From SZAS-79 sp963844255 (GTDB taxonomy: Bacteria; Pseudomonadota; Gammaproteobacteria; Burkholderiales; SG8-39), in the NCBI GenBank assembly GCA_963844255.1, contig CAWJNP010000028.1:1-64000 (forward strand): DNA of 64,000 nucleotides. The letters are read 5' to 3'. This document shows positions 1 to 8,116 of this stretch, piece after piece. Position 1 is the stretch's first letter. Each line of letters begins with the position of its first letter. A program made the translations under genes and the position numbers. A model generated the notes under the pieces. That model was given only the letters and a program-made list of their open reading frames with translations, was not told the DNA's origin and ran no database searches.

Positions 1-385
1 CACGCATTCGCTTGTTCTCGTCGTCGGCAATCGATACCGATTGGACCGCCAAACTGGTCGATGTTCTCCAGCCACCGGAGCGGCGATCCATATCGCTGAG
101 GCATTCTACGCGCACGTCACCGCAACGGCTTCGATCACGTCGAGTTCCTGGAGCCTGACACAGTGACAGCGTTTCGCATCGAACTCGCGCCCACCAGTAA
201 CGTATTCTGCCGGTCACAGGTTGCGTGTCGAAATCTCCAGTTCCAACTTCCCGCGCTTTGACCGCAACCTGAACACCGGGGAGGACATCGCCGAAGGGAC
301 GCGCTGGCAGGTCGCACACCAGACGATCTTCCACAACGCGCAGTATCCGTCGCATATCATCCTGCCCGTCATACCGACGACATAG
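1..385 (+). CDS. CocE/NonD-type hydrolase, C-terminal fragment (frameshifted)
   Basis: This is the 3' end of a gene that begins before the window. Pieced together over two frames, it shows the C-terminal beta-sandwich of CocE/NonD (peptidase S15-like) serine hydrolases: DTDWTAKLVDV near 33-65, then a stretch ending RVEISSSNFPRFDRNLNTGE and HIILPVIPTT before the TAG at 383-385. These match the same region of the next gene downstream. The catalytic part lies outside the window, so the substrate cannot be guessed. At least one frameshift separates base 33 from the stop. It is the first of three tandem copies. Confidence 0.6.
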
Positions 386-437
386 CAATGGTACTGTGGG
401 ACAGGCAGCGCCATTCAATCCCGAATCAGGAGCCTCT

Positions 438-2412
438 ATGCACCACGCAGAGCCACGTTATCAAATCGCGGCGTTCAAAGATACGATGGTGCCGATGCGC
501 GATGGCGTCAGGCTCGCCGCCGACGTGATTGTCCGGCGCGTGACGGCGAACTCGTGGATGGGCAGTTTGCGACGATCTTGATGCGGACATGTTACGACAA
601 GACCGCACAGCGGTATGTCGAACCCATCGCGTATCATTTCGTGCCGCGTGGCTACGCGGTGGTACTGCAAGACGTGCGCGGACGGCATCAATCCGAAGGC
701 ACCGGACAGTATTTCCACACAGCCAACGAGTATCAGGGACGCGATGGCTACGACACAGTTGAATGGATCGCGGCGCAAACGTGGTCCAACGGCAAGGTTG
801 GCATGGTTGGCAGTTCCTTCCCCGGCCCAACGCAGACGCACGCGGCATTGTATCGACCGCCGCACCTCACGGCGATCTGGCCTATCATGTGACACCCACG
901 AACAGCTATGAGCATCAGGTGCGGATGGGCGGCGCGATGCAGTTGCAAATGTTTGGGGCGCTGTTCGTCCACGCCCAGGACGCGCAGGAGATTCGCGACG
1001 ATCCCGCCGCGCAACGTTCGGTTGTCGCGGCGATGGAACAGTTGCGGGAGTTAGTCTACGCCACGCCCTTCAAGCCGGATCATACCCCGCTGCGGGTCGT
1101 CCCCAACCTTGAGGCGACCCTGATCGACTATTATCGGCGCGGCGCATACGACGAGTTCTGGTCAGCGGTATTGCAGGACTTTACCCGCCACTTCGACCGT
1201 CACGCCGACATTCCCACGACCTTTACGGGCGGGTGGTTCGACCTGTTCGCCATCGGCACACCGCGCTACTTCAACGCCATGCGCGCCCAAAATACCACGC
1301 AGCAACGCCTGATCATGGGACCGTGGATGCACACCACCATGCGGTCGGGCGTGACGTTCGCCGGCGATGTTGATTTCGGTCTTGATGGGGCGTGGGGCTT
1401 GGACCGCTTGGCCGACGAAACGCTACGCTGGTACGACCGCTGGTTGCGCGATATACCGACAGGCGTCGAGGACGACCCACCCGTGCGTATCTTCGTGATG
1501 GGTGGCGGCGACGGGCATCGCACGCCGCGAGGCCACATGTTCCATGGCGGCGCGTGGCGCGACGAGCAGGAATGGCCGCTCGCGCGCACGGTCTGGACAA
1601 CCGTTCTATTTCAGCCGGACGGTGGGCCTCGCGAGCGGACCTGCCGCCAGCAGACGCGGAACCGATCGCGCTTCAGCGCCGACCCTGAGCATCCGGTGCC
1701 GACCATCGCTGGCAGCATGTCGGGACTGAACGAAGTGGTCGCGCTGTCGCCCGACCTCGATCCGTATTGGAGCCAGACGCTGCCGCTGGCTCCACGGATG
1801 CGCTCGATCGTGATGGACGGAGCCGCCCACCAGCAGGAAACGCCGCGGATCGTCGGCGCTCGACCACCCTACCTGCCGCTCGCCATGCGCCCCGATGTGC
1901 TGGTTTTTCAAACCGAACCGCTCCCGGCAGCGGTCGAAGTCACGGGACCGCTTGAGGTCCACCTCTGGATCGCGTCGTCAGCGCGTGACACCGATTTCAC
2001 GGTCAAACTGATCGACGTGTACCCGCCCAACCTCGACTACCCGGCGGGGTATCACATGAACCTCTGCGACGGTATCATCCGTTGCCGCTACCATGCCAGT
2101 TCGGGAGCATGAACAGTTGCTCGAAGCGGGACAGGTGTATCAGGTGAGATCGACCTCGCGCCCACCAGCAACCTGTTCGGCGTGGGACACCGCATCCGAC
2201 TCGACATCGCCGGATCGAACTTCCCACGCTTCGATGTCAACCCGAACACCGGCGAGCCGATGGGTCAACATACCCACACGCTCGTCGCGCACAACACGGT
2301 GTATCTCGACCGTGATCGCCCGTCGCATGTTGTGCTGCCACTGATCCCACGTTCCGCCGAGCAATACGGCCCGAACGGTCACGCACCGCACGGTGAGGTG
2401 CCAGGTGCATAG
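438..2412 (+). CDS. CocE/NonD family hydrolase (frameshifted)
   Basis: Alpha/beta hydrolase of the CocE/NonD (S15 acyl-hydrolase/X-Pro peptidase-like) family, about 655 residues when four frameshifts are bridged (near 530, 888, 2095 and 2150). ATG at 438 follows AGGAG at a normal distance and starts MHHAEPRYQ. Family marks in order are PMRDGVRLAADV, the VLQDVRGR strand, the nucleophile elbow GMVGSSFPG (about 800-830, second Ser the expected nucleophile), the TPTNSYEHQ cap region, and the jelly-roll C-terminus with GSNFPRFDVNPNTGEP. Members cleave esters or amides (cocaine esterase, X-Pro peptidase), but the substrate here is unknown. The many indels point to poor sequence quality or decay. 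The reading frame is otherwise clean and conserved. Confidence 0.75.
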
Positions 2413-2435
2413 GCGAACACGCTTGAGGAAAACGC

Positions 2436-3090
2436 ATGAACGAACGACCACTCTGACGGCGCGATCATCGCGAAGGATGTGATGGTACCGATGCGCGATG
2501 GCGTGCGCCTGGCGACCGATATTTACCGTCCTGCTACGAACGGCGAAGCGACGGCGGGACAGTTCGGCACGATCCTGCTTCGCACCTCCTACGACAAGGC
2601 CGCGCAACGCTACGTCAGCACCATCGCGGACTACTTCACGCCGCGCGGCTTCGTGACCGTGCAGCAAGACCTGCGCGGACGCTACCGCTCCGAAGGCACA
2701 GGCCAGTACCGGCATACCGCCAACGAGCATGAGGGAACGCGACGGCTACGACACGATTGAATGGATCGCGGCACAGCCATGGTCGAACGGAGGGTCGGCA
2801 TGGTTGGCAGTTCGCATCCTGGCCTGGTCCAGACCCACGCGGCATTGTATCGGCCACCGCACCTGACGGCGATCTGGCCCGATGTTAGCCCGACCAATTC
2901 CTATGACCATCAGGTGCGGTGCGGCGGCGCGATGCAACTGCATATGTTCGGTGCGCTCTTTCTCCATGCCCAGGATTCCCAGGCCGCGCTCGCCGATCCG
3001 GTGTTGAAAGCGCGCATCTGGACGGCGATGACCCGTATGCGCGAACTGGTCTACACCACGCCGTTCAAACCCGGGCACACGCCCCGGCTG
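2436..3090 (+). CDS. CocE/NonD family hydrolase, N-terminal fragment (frameshifted, cut at a junction)
   Basis: Third tandem CocE/NonD hydrolase, close to the copy at 438-2412. It contains VPMRDGVRLATD, QQDLRGRYRSEGTGQY, the nucleophile elbow GMVGSSHPG and VSPTNSYDHQVRCGG. The ATG at 2436 follows GAGGAAA but its frame stops after six codons, and further shifts occur near 2735 and 2760. Similarity to the second copy runs to the residues FKPGHTP (about 3085). There the sequence changes abruptly into the middle of a Bug/TctC-type protein, so the rest of the enzyme is absent. This break is one of the two probable assembly joins. Confidence 0.7.
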
Positions 3091-3091
3091 C

Positions 3092-3748
3092 TGTGCCGGA
3101 GCCGGATACGACCCGCTGACCGACCTGATCCCGATCTGCATCATGGCGAAAACACCTCTGGTGGTCGTGGTACCCGCGAATTCGCCCTACCAGGACCTCA
3201 AGGGCCTGATGCAGGGCATGCAGAAAGCCACGCAGGAAGTGCTCTATCCGACACCGGGCGTCGGTTCGCCGCAACTGCTGGCGCAGGAAGCATTTCGCCA
3301 ACGCGCCGGATTTCCGGCCGCGCCGGTTCACTACAGCGGCAGCGCGCCCGCGGTGCTGGCGGTGCTCGCGGGCGAGTTTCCGTTCACGATCGAAAATCCG
3401 CTGCTTGTGCTCGGCCACATCAAGGCGGGAAAGCTGCGCGCACTCGCCGTTACAAGCAAGCAGCGCGCGCCGCTGCTGCCCGACGTGCCGACGATGTCGG
3501 AGGCGGGCCTGGAGGGGTTCGAAGCCGGCGGCTGGTACGGCCTGGTCGCACCGGCGGGCATCCCGGCGGAAGTCGTCGCCCGGCTGCACGCCGAGACCGT
3601 GGCTGCGCTGAAGGAACCGGAATTCGCCAGACGTATTTCCGAAATGGCTTCGCCCAACATCACCAGCACGCCGGAAGAGTTCCGTGCATTTATCGTCGCA
3701 GAAACGCAGAAGTGGCGTTCGGTGTTGCTCGCAGCGAAGAAGAAATAA
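3092..3748 (+). CDS. Bug/TctC family solute-binding protein, C-terminal fragment
   Basis: The C-terminal two thirds (about 218 residues) of a periplasmic solute-binding protein of the tripartite tricarboxylate transporter (Bug/TctC) family. The open frame reads AGYDPLTDLIPI, then KTPLVVVVPANSPYQDLKGL, HYSGSAPAVLAVLAGE and ALAVTSKQRAPLLPDVPT. The last is the family's AVTSxxRxxxLPDVPT signature. Compared with the complete paralogue at 10631-11614, about 110 N-terminal residues, including the signal peptide, are missing. The missing part was replaced at the junction near 3085-3100. An internal ATG at 3143 is not a credible start. The gene marks the left edge of the betaproteobacterial segment. 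Confidence 0.75.
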   Translation, partial: CAGAGYDPLTDLIPICIMAKTPLVVVVPANSPYQDLKGLMQGMQKATQEVLYPTPGVGSPQLLAQEAFRQRAGFPAAPVHYSGSAPAVLAVLAGEFPFTIENPLLVLGHIKAGKLRALAVTSKQRAPLLPDVPTMSEAGLEGFEAGGWYGLVAPAGIPAEVVARLHAETVAALKEPEFARRISEMASPNITSTPEEFRAFIVAETQKWRSVLLAAKKK

Positions 3749-3778
3749 CGCACCGCACGCTGCACTGCCGGGCGCCGC

Positions 3779-4609
3779 TCAGGTCTGGACGGAAAACCCC
3801 ATGGCTGCGAGCCTGCCTGCACTCGACACCATGTCGCGGTCGGCATCCTGCGAAATGATTTCCAGCACCGGCCGCCGCACATGGCCGAGTTCGGCCAGCA
3901 CCGGCGGCACTGCCTCGAACGGAACGTCACCGGCACCCACGGTCGCGTGCCGGTAGACGGTCCTGCCGGTATCCGACAGGTGCACGAGTTTCAGGCGCTT
4001 GTGGCAGCGTCGAAGCGCTTCGCACAGATCCTCCCCGACGAAATGCCCGTTGGCCGCATCGTAGACGACGCCGATATCATCGTTCCCGTAGCGCTCCAGC
4101 GACTGCATCATTTCTTCAATGCCGGGGAGAAAGGCGAACGGCATGTTCTCGATCCACAGCGCCGTACCGGCCTTCTTCGCCAGGGGCAGGAGCTCGTCCA
4201 GCGCAGAAAAGAAATACCCCTCCAACTCCTCGCGCGGCGCGGGAAACAGCGGGTTGGCCTTGCCCGGGCCGAGGACGACACCTTCAGCTCCGAGCTCGCC
4301 CGCGAGCGCGACGATCTGCCGCAGCAGGCCGAGCGTGTGGCGACGCATCTCGGCGGAGGCACCCGCGATGTTCATGTCGACATTGGGCATGTTGAGCGTG
4401 ACAAGGCGCAGGCCGCGCGCCTCGATCAGCCGCCGAAGCGCAGACCGTTGCGCAGCATCGGCCTCGGGCGGCCAGCAGTGGCCCGGATACATCATGAGCT
4501 CGAATTCGATGAAGCCAAGATCGGCCAGGTGGGAAAGACACCCGGCAGCCGTATGCGACATGGTGTACGAGTAGGTATTGCAGGCGAAGGATCGTGTATT
4601 GTGATTCAT
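3779..4609 (-). CDS. Sugar phosphate isomerase/epimerase family protein
   Basis: A 276-residue TIM-barrel protein of the AP_endonuclease_2 (xylose isomerase-like) superfamily. The barrel strands and metal-ligand positions fit: FIEFELMMYPGH, LVTLNMPNVD, GAEGVVLGPGK, ALWIENMPF, GVVYDAANGHFVGED, LKLVHLSDTG and RPVLEIISQDAD, giving the usual Glu, Asp/His, His and Glu ligands. The ATG at 4609 is preferred to an upstream start at 4675 because it follows GGAAGG at good spacing. Family members isomerise or epimerise sugars and related keto acids, and no substrate is evident. It is divergent from the desaturase gene that follows. No partner dehydrogenase is nearby. Confidence 0.75.
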   Translation of the reverse strand: MNHNTRSFACNTYSYTMSHTAAGCLSHLADLGFIEFELMMYPGHCWPPEADAAQRSALRRLIEARGLRLVTLNMPNVDMNIAGASAEMRRHTLGLLRQIVALAGELGAEGVVLGPGKANPLFPAPREELEGYFFSALDELLPLAKKAGTALWIENMPFAFLPGIEEMMQSLERYGNDDIGVVYDAANGHFVGEDLCEALRRCHKRLKLVHLSDTGRTVYRHATVGAGDVPFEAVPPVLAELGHVRRPVLEIISQDADRDMVSSAGRLAAMGFSVQT

Positions 4610-4736
4610 GCGGCCTTCCTTACTGGTGGGGGGGGGTCGACAATTGGAGTGCGGGATGTATCGATACCGATACACAGACTACCCGCCAAGCCGCTCCAAT
4701 GCTTGAGTTTATAAAATAAAAGTTTACGATTATCAG

Positions 4737-5732
4737 ATGAATGTCCCGCTTCGAGGCGAAGAATTTTGCGACGACTTCCGCAGGGCGCTGCCGCCGGAAA
4801 CCGTGCAGCGCCTTGCGCGGATCTCGCCGGGGCGTGCGGCCTGGTCGGTGCTGCAGGAGGTTCTTGTCCTCACTGCGCTGATCGCAACGGCCGTGTACTT
4901 CTGGACCCCTCCCGTGGTGATTCCCTGCGTGATCCTGATCGGCACCCGGCAGCACGCTCTGTTCATCCTCGCGCACGACGCCGCGCACTACCGCCTGTTC
5001 GAGTCGCGCTGGCTGAACGACGCTGTCGGGCGCGCCTGCGCCACGGTGCAGGGGCTTTCGATGCGCACCTACCGGGTGGTCCACCGCCTGCATCACAACA
5101 ACCTCTACGGCCCGGCCGATCCAGACACGGCGATCCACGGCGGCTATCCGCGCGGCCGCGCGTATCTTCTGAAAAAACTCGCCAGGGACCTCACCGGCCT
5201 GACGGCCTGGAAAACCTACGCCTACTTCTTCGGCGCGCCGGCGATCAACACCGAGACCAATGTGGCATTGCGACCGCTGAACGATACGTCGGAGCGCCTG
5301 CGCAGCGAAGCCCGGAGCGACCGTACCGCGGTGATCGGATTCCACGTGCTCGCGCTGATCATCGCCACGGCAAGCGGCCACCTCGTCGAATACCTTGTGC
5401 TCTGGGTGCTGCCGCTGCTGACGGTGGTGCAGGCGATCCTGCGGCTGCGCGCAGTCGCCGAACACGGCGCAACCACCGACTACTCATCTCCGCTGACCGC
5501 CGCGAGGACGAATCTCGGCGGCGCCATCGTGGAGTGGCTGATCTTTCCGCACCGGGTCAATTACCATATCGAGCACCATCTCTACGCCTCGGTGCCGCAC
5601 TACAACCTGCCGGAACTGCATCGCGAGATGCAAAGCAGGGGAATGCTCGAGGGGGCCGAGGTGCTGAAGTTCGGGACGACGCTGGGCAGGATCTTCGCCG
5701 ATCGACACCCGGCGAGCACGGCGAACGCCTAG
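4737..5732 (+). CDS. Fatty acid desaturase family protein
   Basis: A 331-residue membrane di-iron oxygenase of the fatty-acid desaturase superfamily. Three histidine boxes are intact: HDAAH at residues 80-84, HRLHH at 116-120 and HIEHH at 277-281. Hydrophobic segments surround them (about 42-75 and 195-215). The NYHIEHHLYASVP context resembles the group containing desaturases, hydroxylases and ketolases that act on lipids. The N-terminal MNVPLRGEEF gives a cytoplasmic start. It converges on the MFS gene with only four bases between the stop codons. The product could be an acyl-lipid desaturase or a hydroxylase, and the sequence alone does not decide. Confidence 0.8.
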   Translation: MNVPLRGEEFCDDFRRALPPETVQRLARISPGRAAWSVLQEVLVLTALIATAVYFWTPPVVIPCVILIGTRQHALFILAHDAAHYRLFESRWLNDAVGRACATVQGLSMRTYRVVHRLHHNNLYGPADPDTAIHGGYPRGRAYLLKKLARDLTGLTAWKTYAYFFGAPAINTETNVALRPLNDTSERLRSEARSDRTAVIGFHVLALIIATASGHLVEYLVLWVLPLLTVVQAILRLRAVAEHGATTDYSSPLTAARTNLGGAIVEWLIFPHRVNYHIEHHLYASVPHYNLPELHREMQSRGMLEGAEVLKFGTTLGRIFADRHPASTANA

Positions 5733-5736
5733 GGAC

Positions 5737-6960
5737 TCAGGCGGCCGCGGCGGCAGGCCTGAGATGTGCCTCGCGTATCGGCAGGTTGACCAGCGCAGCC
5801 ATTGAGGCCAGTGCGATGTCCGCGTACCACATCCACTGGTAGTTGCCGGTGGAGGCGATCGCGATGCCGCCCAGCCAGGCGCCAAAGAATCCGCCGATCT
5901 GGTGCGAAAACAATGTGAGGCCGAACAGTGTGGCCAGGTAGCGCGCACCGAACAGCTTGCCCACCAGTCCGGCCGTGGGCGGCACCGTCGACAGCCAGGT
6001 CACGCCCAGCACTGCAGCGAACAGGTAGAAGGTCAGTGCCGTCTTGGGCGCAATCAGGTAGACCGCCACGGCCACGGCGCGCGACCCGTACATCCAGACG
6101 AGGATGTATTTCATCCGCCGGAACTGTCCCAGCCAGCCCGAGCCGATGCTGCCGACGATGTTCGCAAGGCCGATGATCGCGAGCGCCGTAGCCGACACCG
6201 ATGCCGGCAGGCCACACAATCCCACCTCGCCCGGGAGGTGGGTGACCAGGAACGCGATGTGGAATCCGCAGGTGAAAAAACCTGCGTGCAGGCACCAGTA
6301 GCTCGGATCCTGGAACGCCACACGCATCTGCGTGCCCAGGGTCATGCCATCGGCCGGCAGCGCGCTCTGCGCGGCGGCAGCGGCCTTGCTCTGGCGCAGC
6401 GGCAGCGCGAGCAGGATCGTGCTGAGCGTGGTCGCGGCGAGCGCCAGCATTGCGGTGATCCATCCGAATGCGGAGATCAGCGCCTGCGCGATCGGCGCGA
6501 AAATGAACTGTCCGAACGAACCACCTGCGTTGATGAATCCGGAGGCGAAGGAGCGCTTCTCCGCCGGCAGGCGTTGCGCGGCGGCGCCGATCAGCAGGGA
6601 AAAACTGCCGGCGCCCGCACCGGCAGCGGTCAGTATGCCCATCGCGAAGACGAGGCCGAAGCTCGAACCCATGAGCGGGGTGACCGCCATGCCGAGCGCC
6701 ATAAGAACGGCGCCGATCACGATCACCCGGTAGGAGCCCACCCGGTCGGCAAGCATGCCGAACAGCGGCTGAGCGGCGCCCCAGATGAATTGCCCGACGG
6801 CCATCGCCAGGCTCACCGTGACGATGCCAAGGCCGGTCGAACTGTTGATCGAGGAAACGAACAGGCCGGTCGACTGCCGTATGCCCATGGTGACCGCAAG
6901 AATCGCGGCCGAGGAAATCACCAGCGTCCAGAACGTACGTTGCGGGCTCATGGACGTCAT
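5737..6960 (-). CDS. MFS transporter
   Basis: A 407-residue major facilitator superfamily permease with about twelve hydrophobic helices in two halves. A GxLaDRxG-type loop 2-3 motif is present as GMLADRVGSYR, and a long cytoplasmic loop near residues 190-215 (KAAAAAQSALPADG) separates the halves. The sequence resembles the oxalate/formate and monocarboxylate-type branch, but its substrate cannot be read off. The ATG at 6960 lies 5 bases after the stop of the GNAT gene, so the two are probably cotranscribed leftwards. Confidence 0.8.
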   Translation of the reverse strand: MTSMSPQRTFWTLVISSAAILAVTMGIRQSTGLFVSSINSSTGLGIVTVSLAMAVGQFIWGAAQPLFGMLADRVGSYRVIVIGAVLMALGMAVTPLMGSSFGLVFAMGILTAAGAGAGSFSLLIGAAAQRLPAEKRSFASGFINAGGSFGQFIFAPIAQALISAFGWITAMLALAATTLSTILLALPLRQSKAAAAAQSALPADGMTLGTQMRVAFQDPSYWCLHAGFFTCGFHIAFLVTHLPGEVGLCGLPASVSATALAIIGLANIVGSIGSGWLGQFRRMKYILVWMYGSRAVAVAVYLIAPKTALTFYLFAAVLGVTWLSTVPPTAGLVGKLFGARYLATLFGLTLFSHQIGGFFGAWLGGIAIASTGNYQWMWYADIALASMAALVNLPIREAHLRPAAAAA

Positions 6961-6965
6961 CCGGG

Positions 6966-7430
6966 TTACAGCTTGAGGCGCATCGGGCGCATGCCCGAAA
7001 ACTGGAAGCCCTCGGCTGCGTACACGGCGTGCGCCAGGGCATTGTCCTCATCCGACAACAGCGTGATCCGCCGCACGCCCGCCTCGCGCGCACCGACCAC
7101 CGCATACTGGAGCAGCTGCGCGCCCACGCCGCGACCGCGGCACTCGGGCAACACGACCATGTCTTCCAGCCAGGCCGACTTTCCGCCCTCTGCCGTGCTC
7201 ACGGTGTACAGCGTGCTCACCATGCCGACCACGCGCCCGCCCTCGCGCGCCACGTAGATCACGCCGATACGCGGGTCGCCGAGGATCATCTCCACGGCCC
7301 GCCGCTGCTTGTCGGCATTCGGGACAAAGTCGGCTTCGATGGAAAACAGGGTGCCGAGCAGGTCGACAAGCTGGGGGATGTCCGCCTTGGTGGCGAGACC
7401 GAATTCGATCTTGGAATCGGAGGCGCTCAC
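6966..7430 (-). CDS. GNAT family N-acetyltransferase
   Basis: A 154-residue acyltransferase. Acetyl-CoA pyrophosphate-binding motif A is visible as PECRGRGVGAQLLQYA (the R/Q-x-x-G-x-G/A loop), preceded by the VVGMVSTLYTVST strand and WLEDMVV. The C-terminal motif B strand is RRITLLSDEDNALAHAVY. The start is a GTG (MSASDSKIEF), and no better start is seen. The acceptor is unknown. It lies immediately upstream of the MFS permease on the same strand with a 5-base gap, so the pair is likely one unit. Confidence 0.8.
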   Translation of the reverse strand: MSASDSKIEFGLATKADIPQLVDLLGTLFSIEADFVPNADKQRRAVEMILGDPRIGVIYVAREGGRVVGMVSTLYTVSTAEGGKSAWLEDMVVLPECRGRGVGAQLLQYAVVGAREAGVRRITLLSDEDNALAHAVYAAEGFQFSGMRPMRLKL

Positions 7431-7483
7431 AGCGCGTTCCGGGCAATGCGTTTCATGGTCAGGTCCTCATGCAGGCCGGCATT

Positions 7484-8068
7484 TTAGCTTTTCTGCGTGC
7501 CCCGTGGCCCCGGCAACAGTTTTGCAAGTTCGGCGCCATGCACCAGACGCAGGCCTTTTTCGGCAGCAAACACGCTCGCTGTTTCGCTGAGTTCGCCGGC
7601 CGCCACATAGATGCCTTCAACTGCGCCGCGGGCATGCTTGGCCGATTCGAGCTCGCGCAGAGGCTCGATGCCGGTGCGCGCGGCCTTCCAGCGCTTGCAG
7701 CTGACGAGGCTGACACGGTCCGCACGGACAAGTTCGAAGTCGGCGCCCGCTGCAGCCTTGCCGACCGTGTAGCCCTCGCGGCGATACGCGTCCTCGAGCA
7801 GCCCGGAAAACTCCTTCCATGACAATTCACGCAGGGCTTCGAGCGTCCCCTCGACGCTGGCCGCGCTCGGCGCACGCAGCTGCCCCCAGGCGGCGTAGCA
7901 CGCGATGACCATGATGGGCAGCGCGACGAAGAATGCGTAGGGAGCGAAGGCGTCGGGCATTACGAGTCGAACGACCGCGAACAATCCTGCAGCCAGCGCC
8001 GCGCTGATCCACCAGGGCGACCGCAGCAGGATCGCGAAGATGGAATTCTTGTTCATTTCGAGTTTCAT
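7484..8068 (-). CDS. Membrane-anchored restriction endonuclease-like (Mrr-type) protein
   Basis: A 194-residue protein with two N-terminal transmembrane helices (about residues 14-60) and a cytoplasmic Mrr-like PD-(D/E)xK domain: LSWKEFSGLLEDAYRREGY, GADFELVRA, then SCKRWK and AAGELSETA. In typical Mrr domains the last catalytic strand reads QxK (QCKRW). Here Ser replaces Gln/Glu, although the Asp and the Lys remain. Proteins of this build are widespread in proteobacteria and their role is unsettled. They may be type IV restriction-like or membrane-tethered DNA-processing proteins. An alternative ATG lies four codons further in. Confidence 0.7.
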   Translation of the reverse strand: MKLEMNKNSIFAILLRSPWWISAALAAGLFAVVRLVMPDAFAPYAFFVALPIMVIACYAAWGQLRAPSAASVEGTLEALRELSWKEFSGLLEDAYRREGYTVGKAAAGADFELVRADRVSLVSCKRWKAARTGIEPLRELESAKHARGAVEGIYVAAGELSETASVFAAEKGLRLVHGAELAKLLPGPRGTQKS

Positions 8069-8116
8069 GCGCAGCGGTCTCTGGAGTGCGAAAAGATCCG
8101 AAACCGAGGATCCTCT

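Noticed and set aside
5902..7257. A 451-codon rightward frame opposite the MFS and GNAT genes
   Set aside because: It is antisense to two real genes with matching family motifs and its composition is not protein-like.
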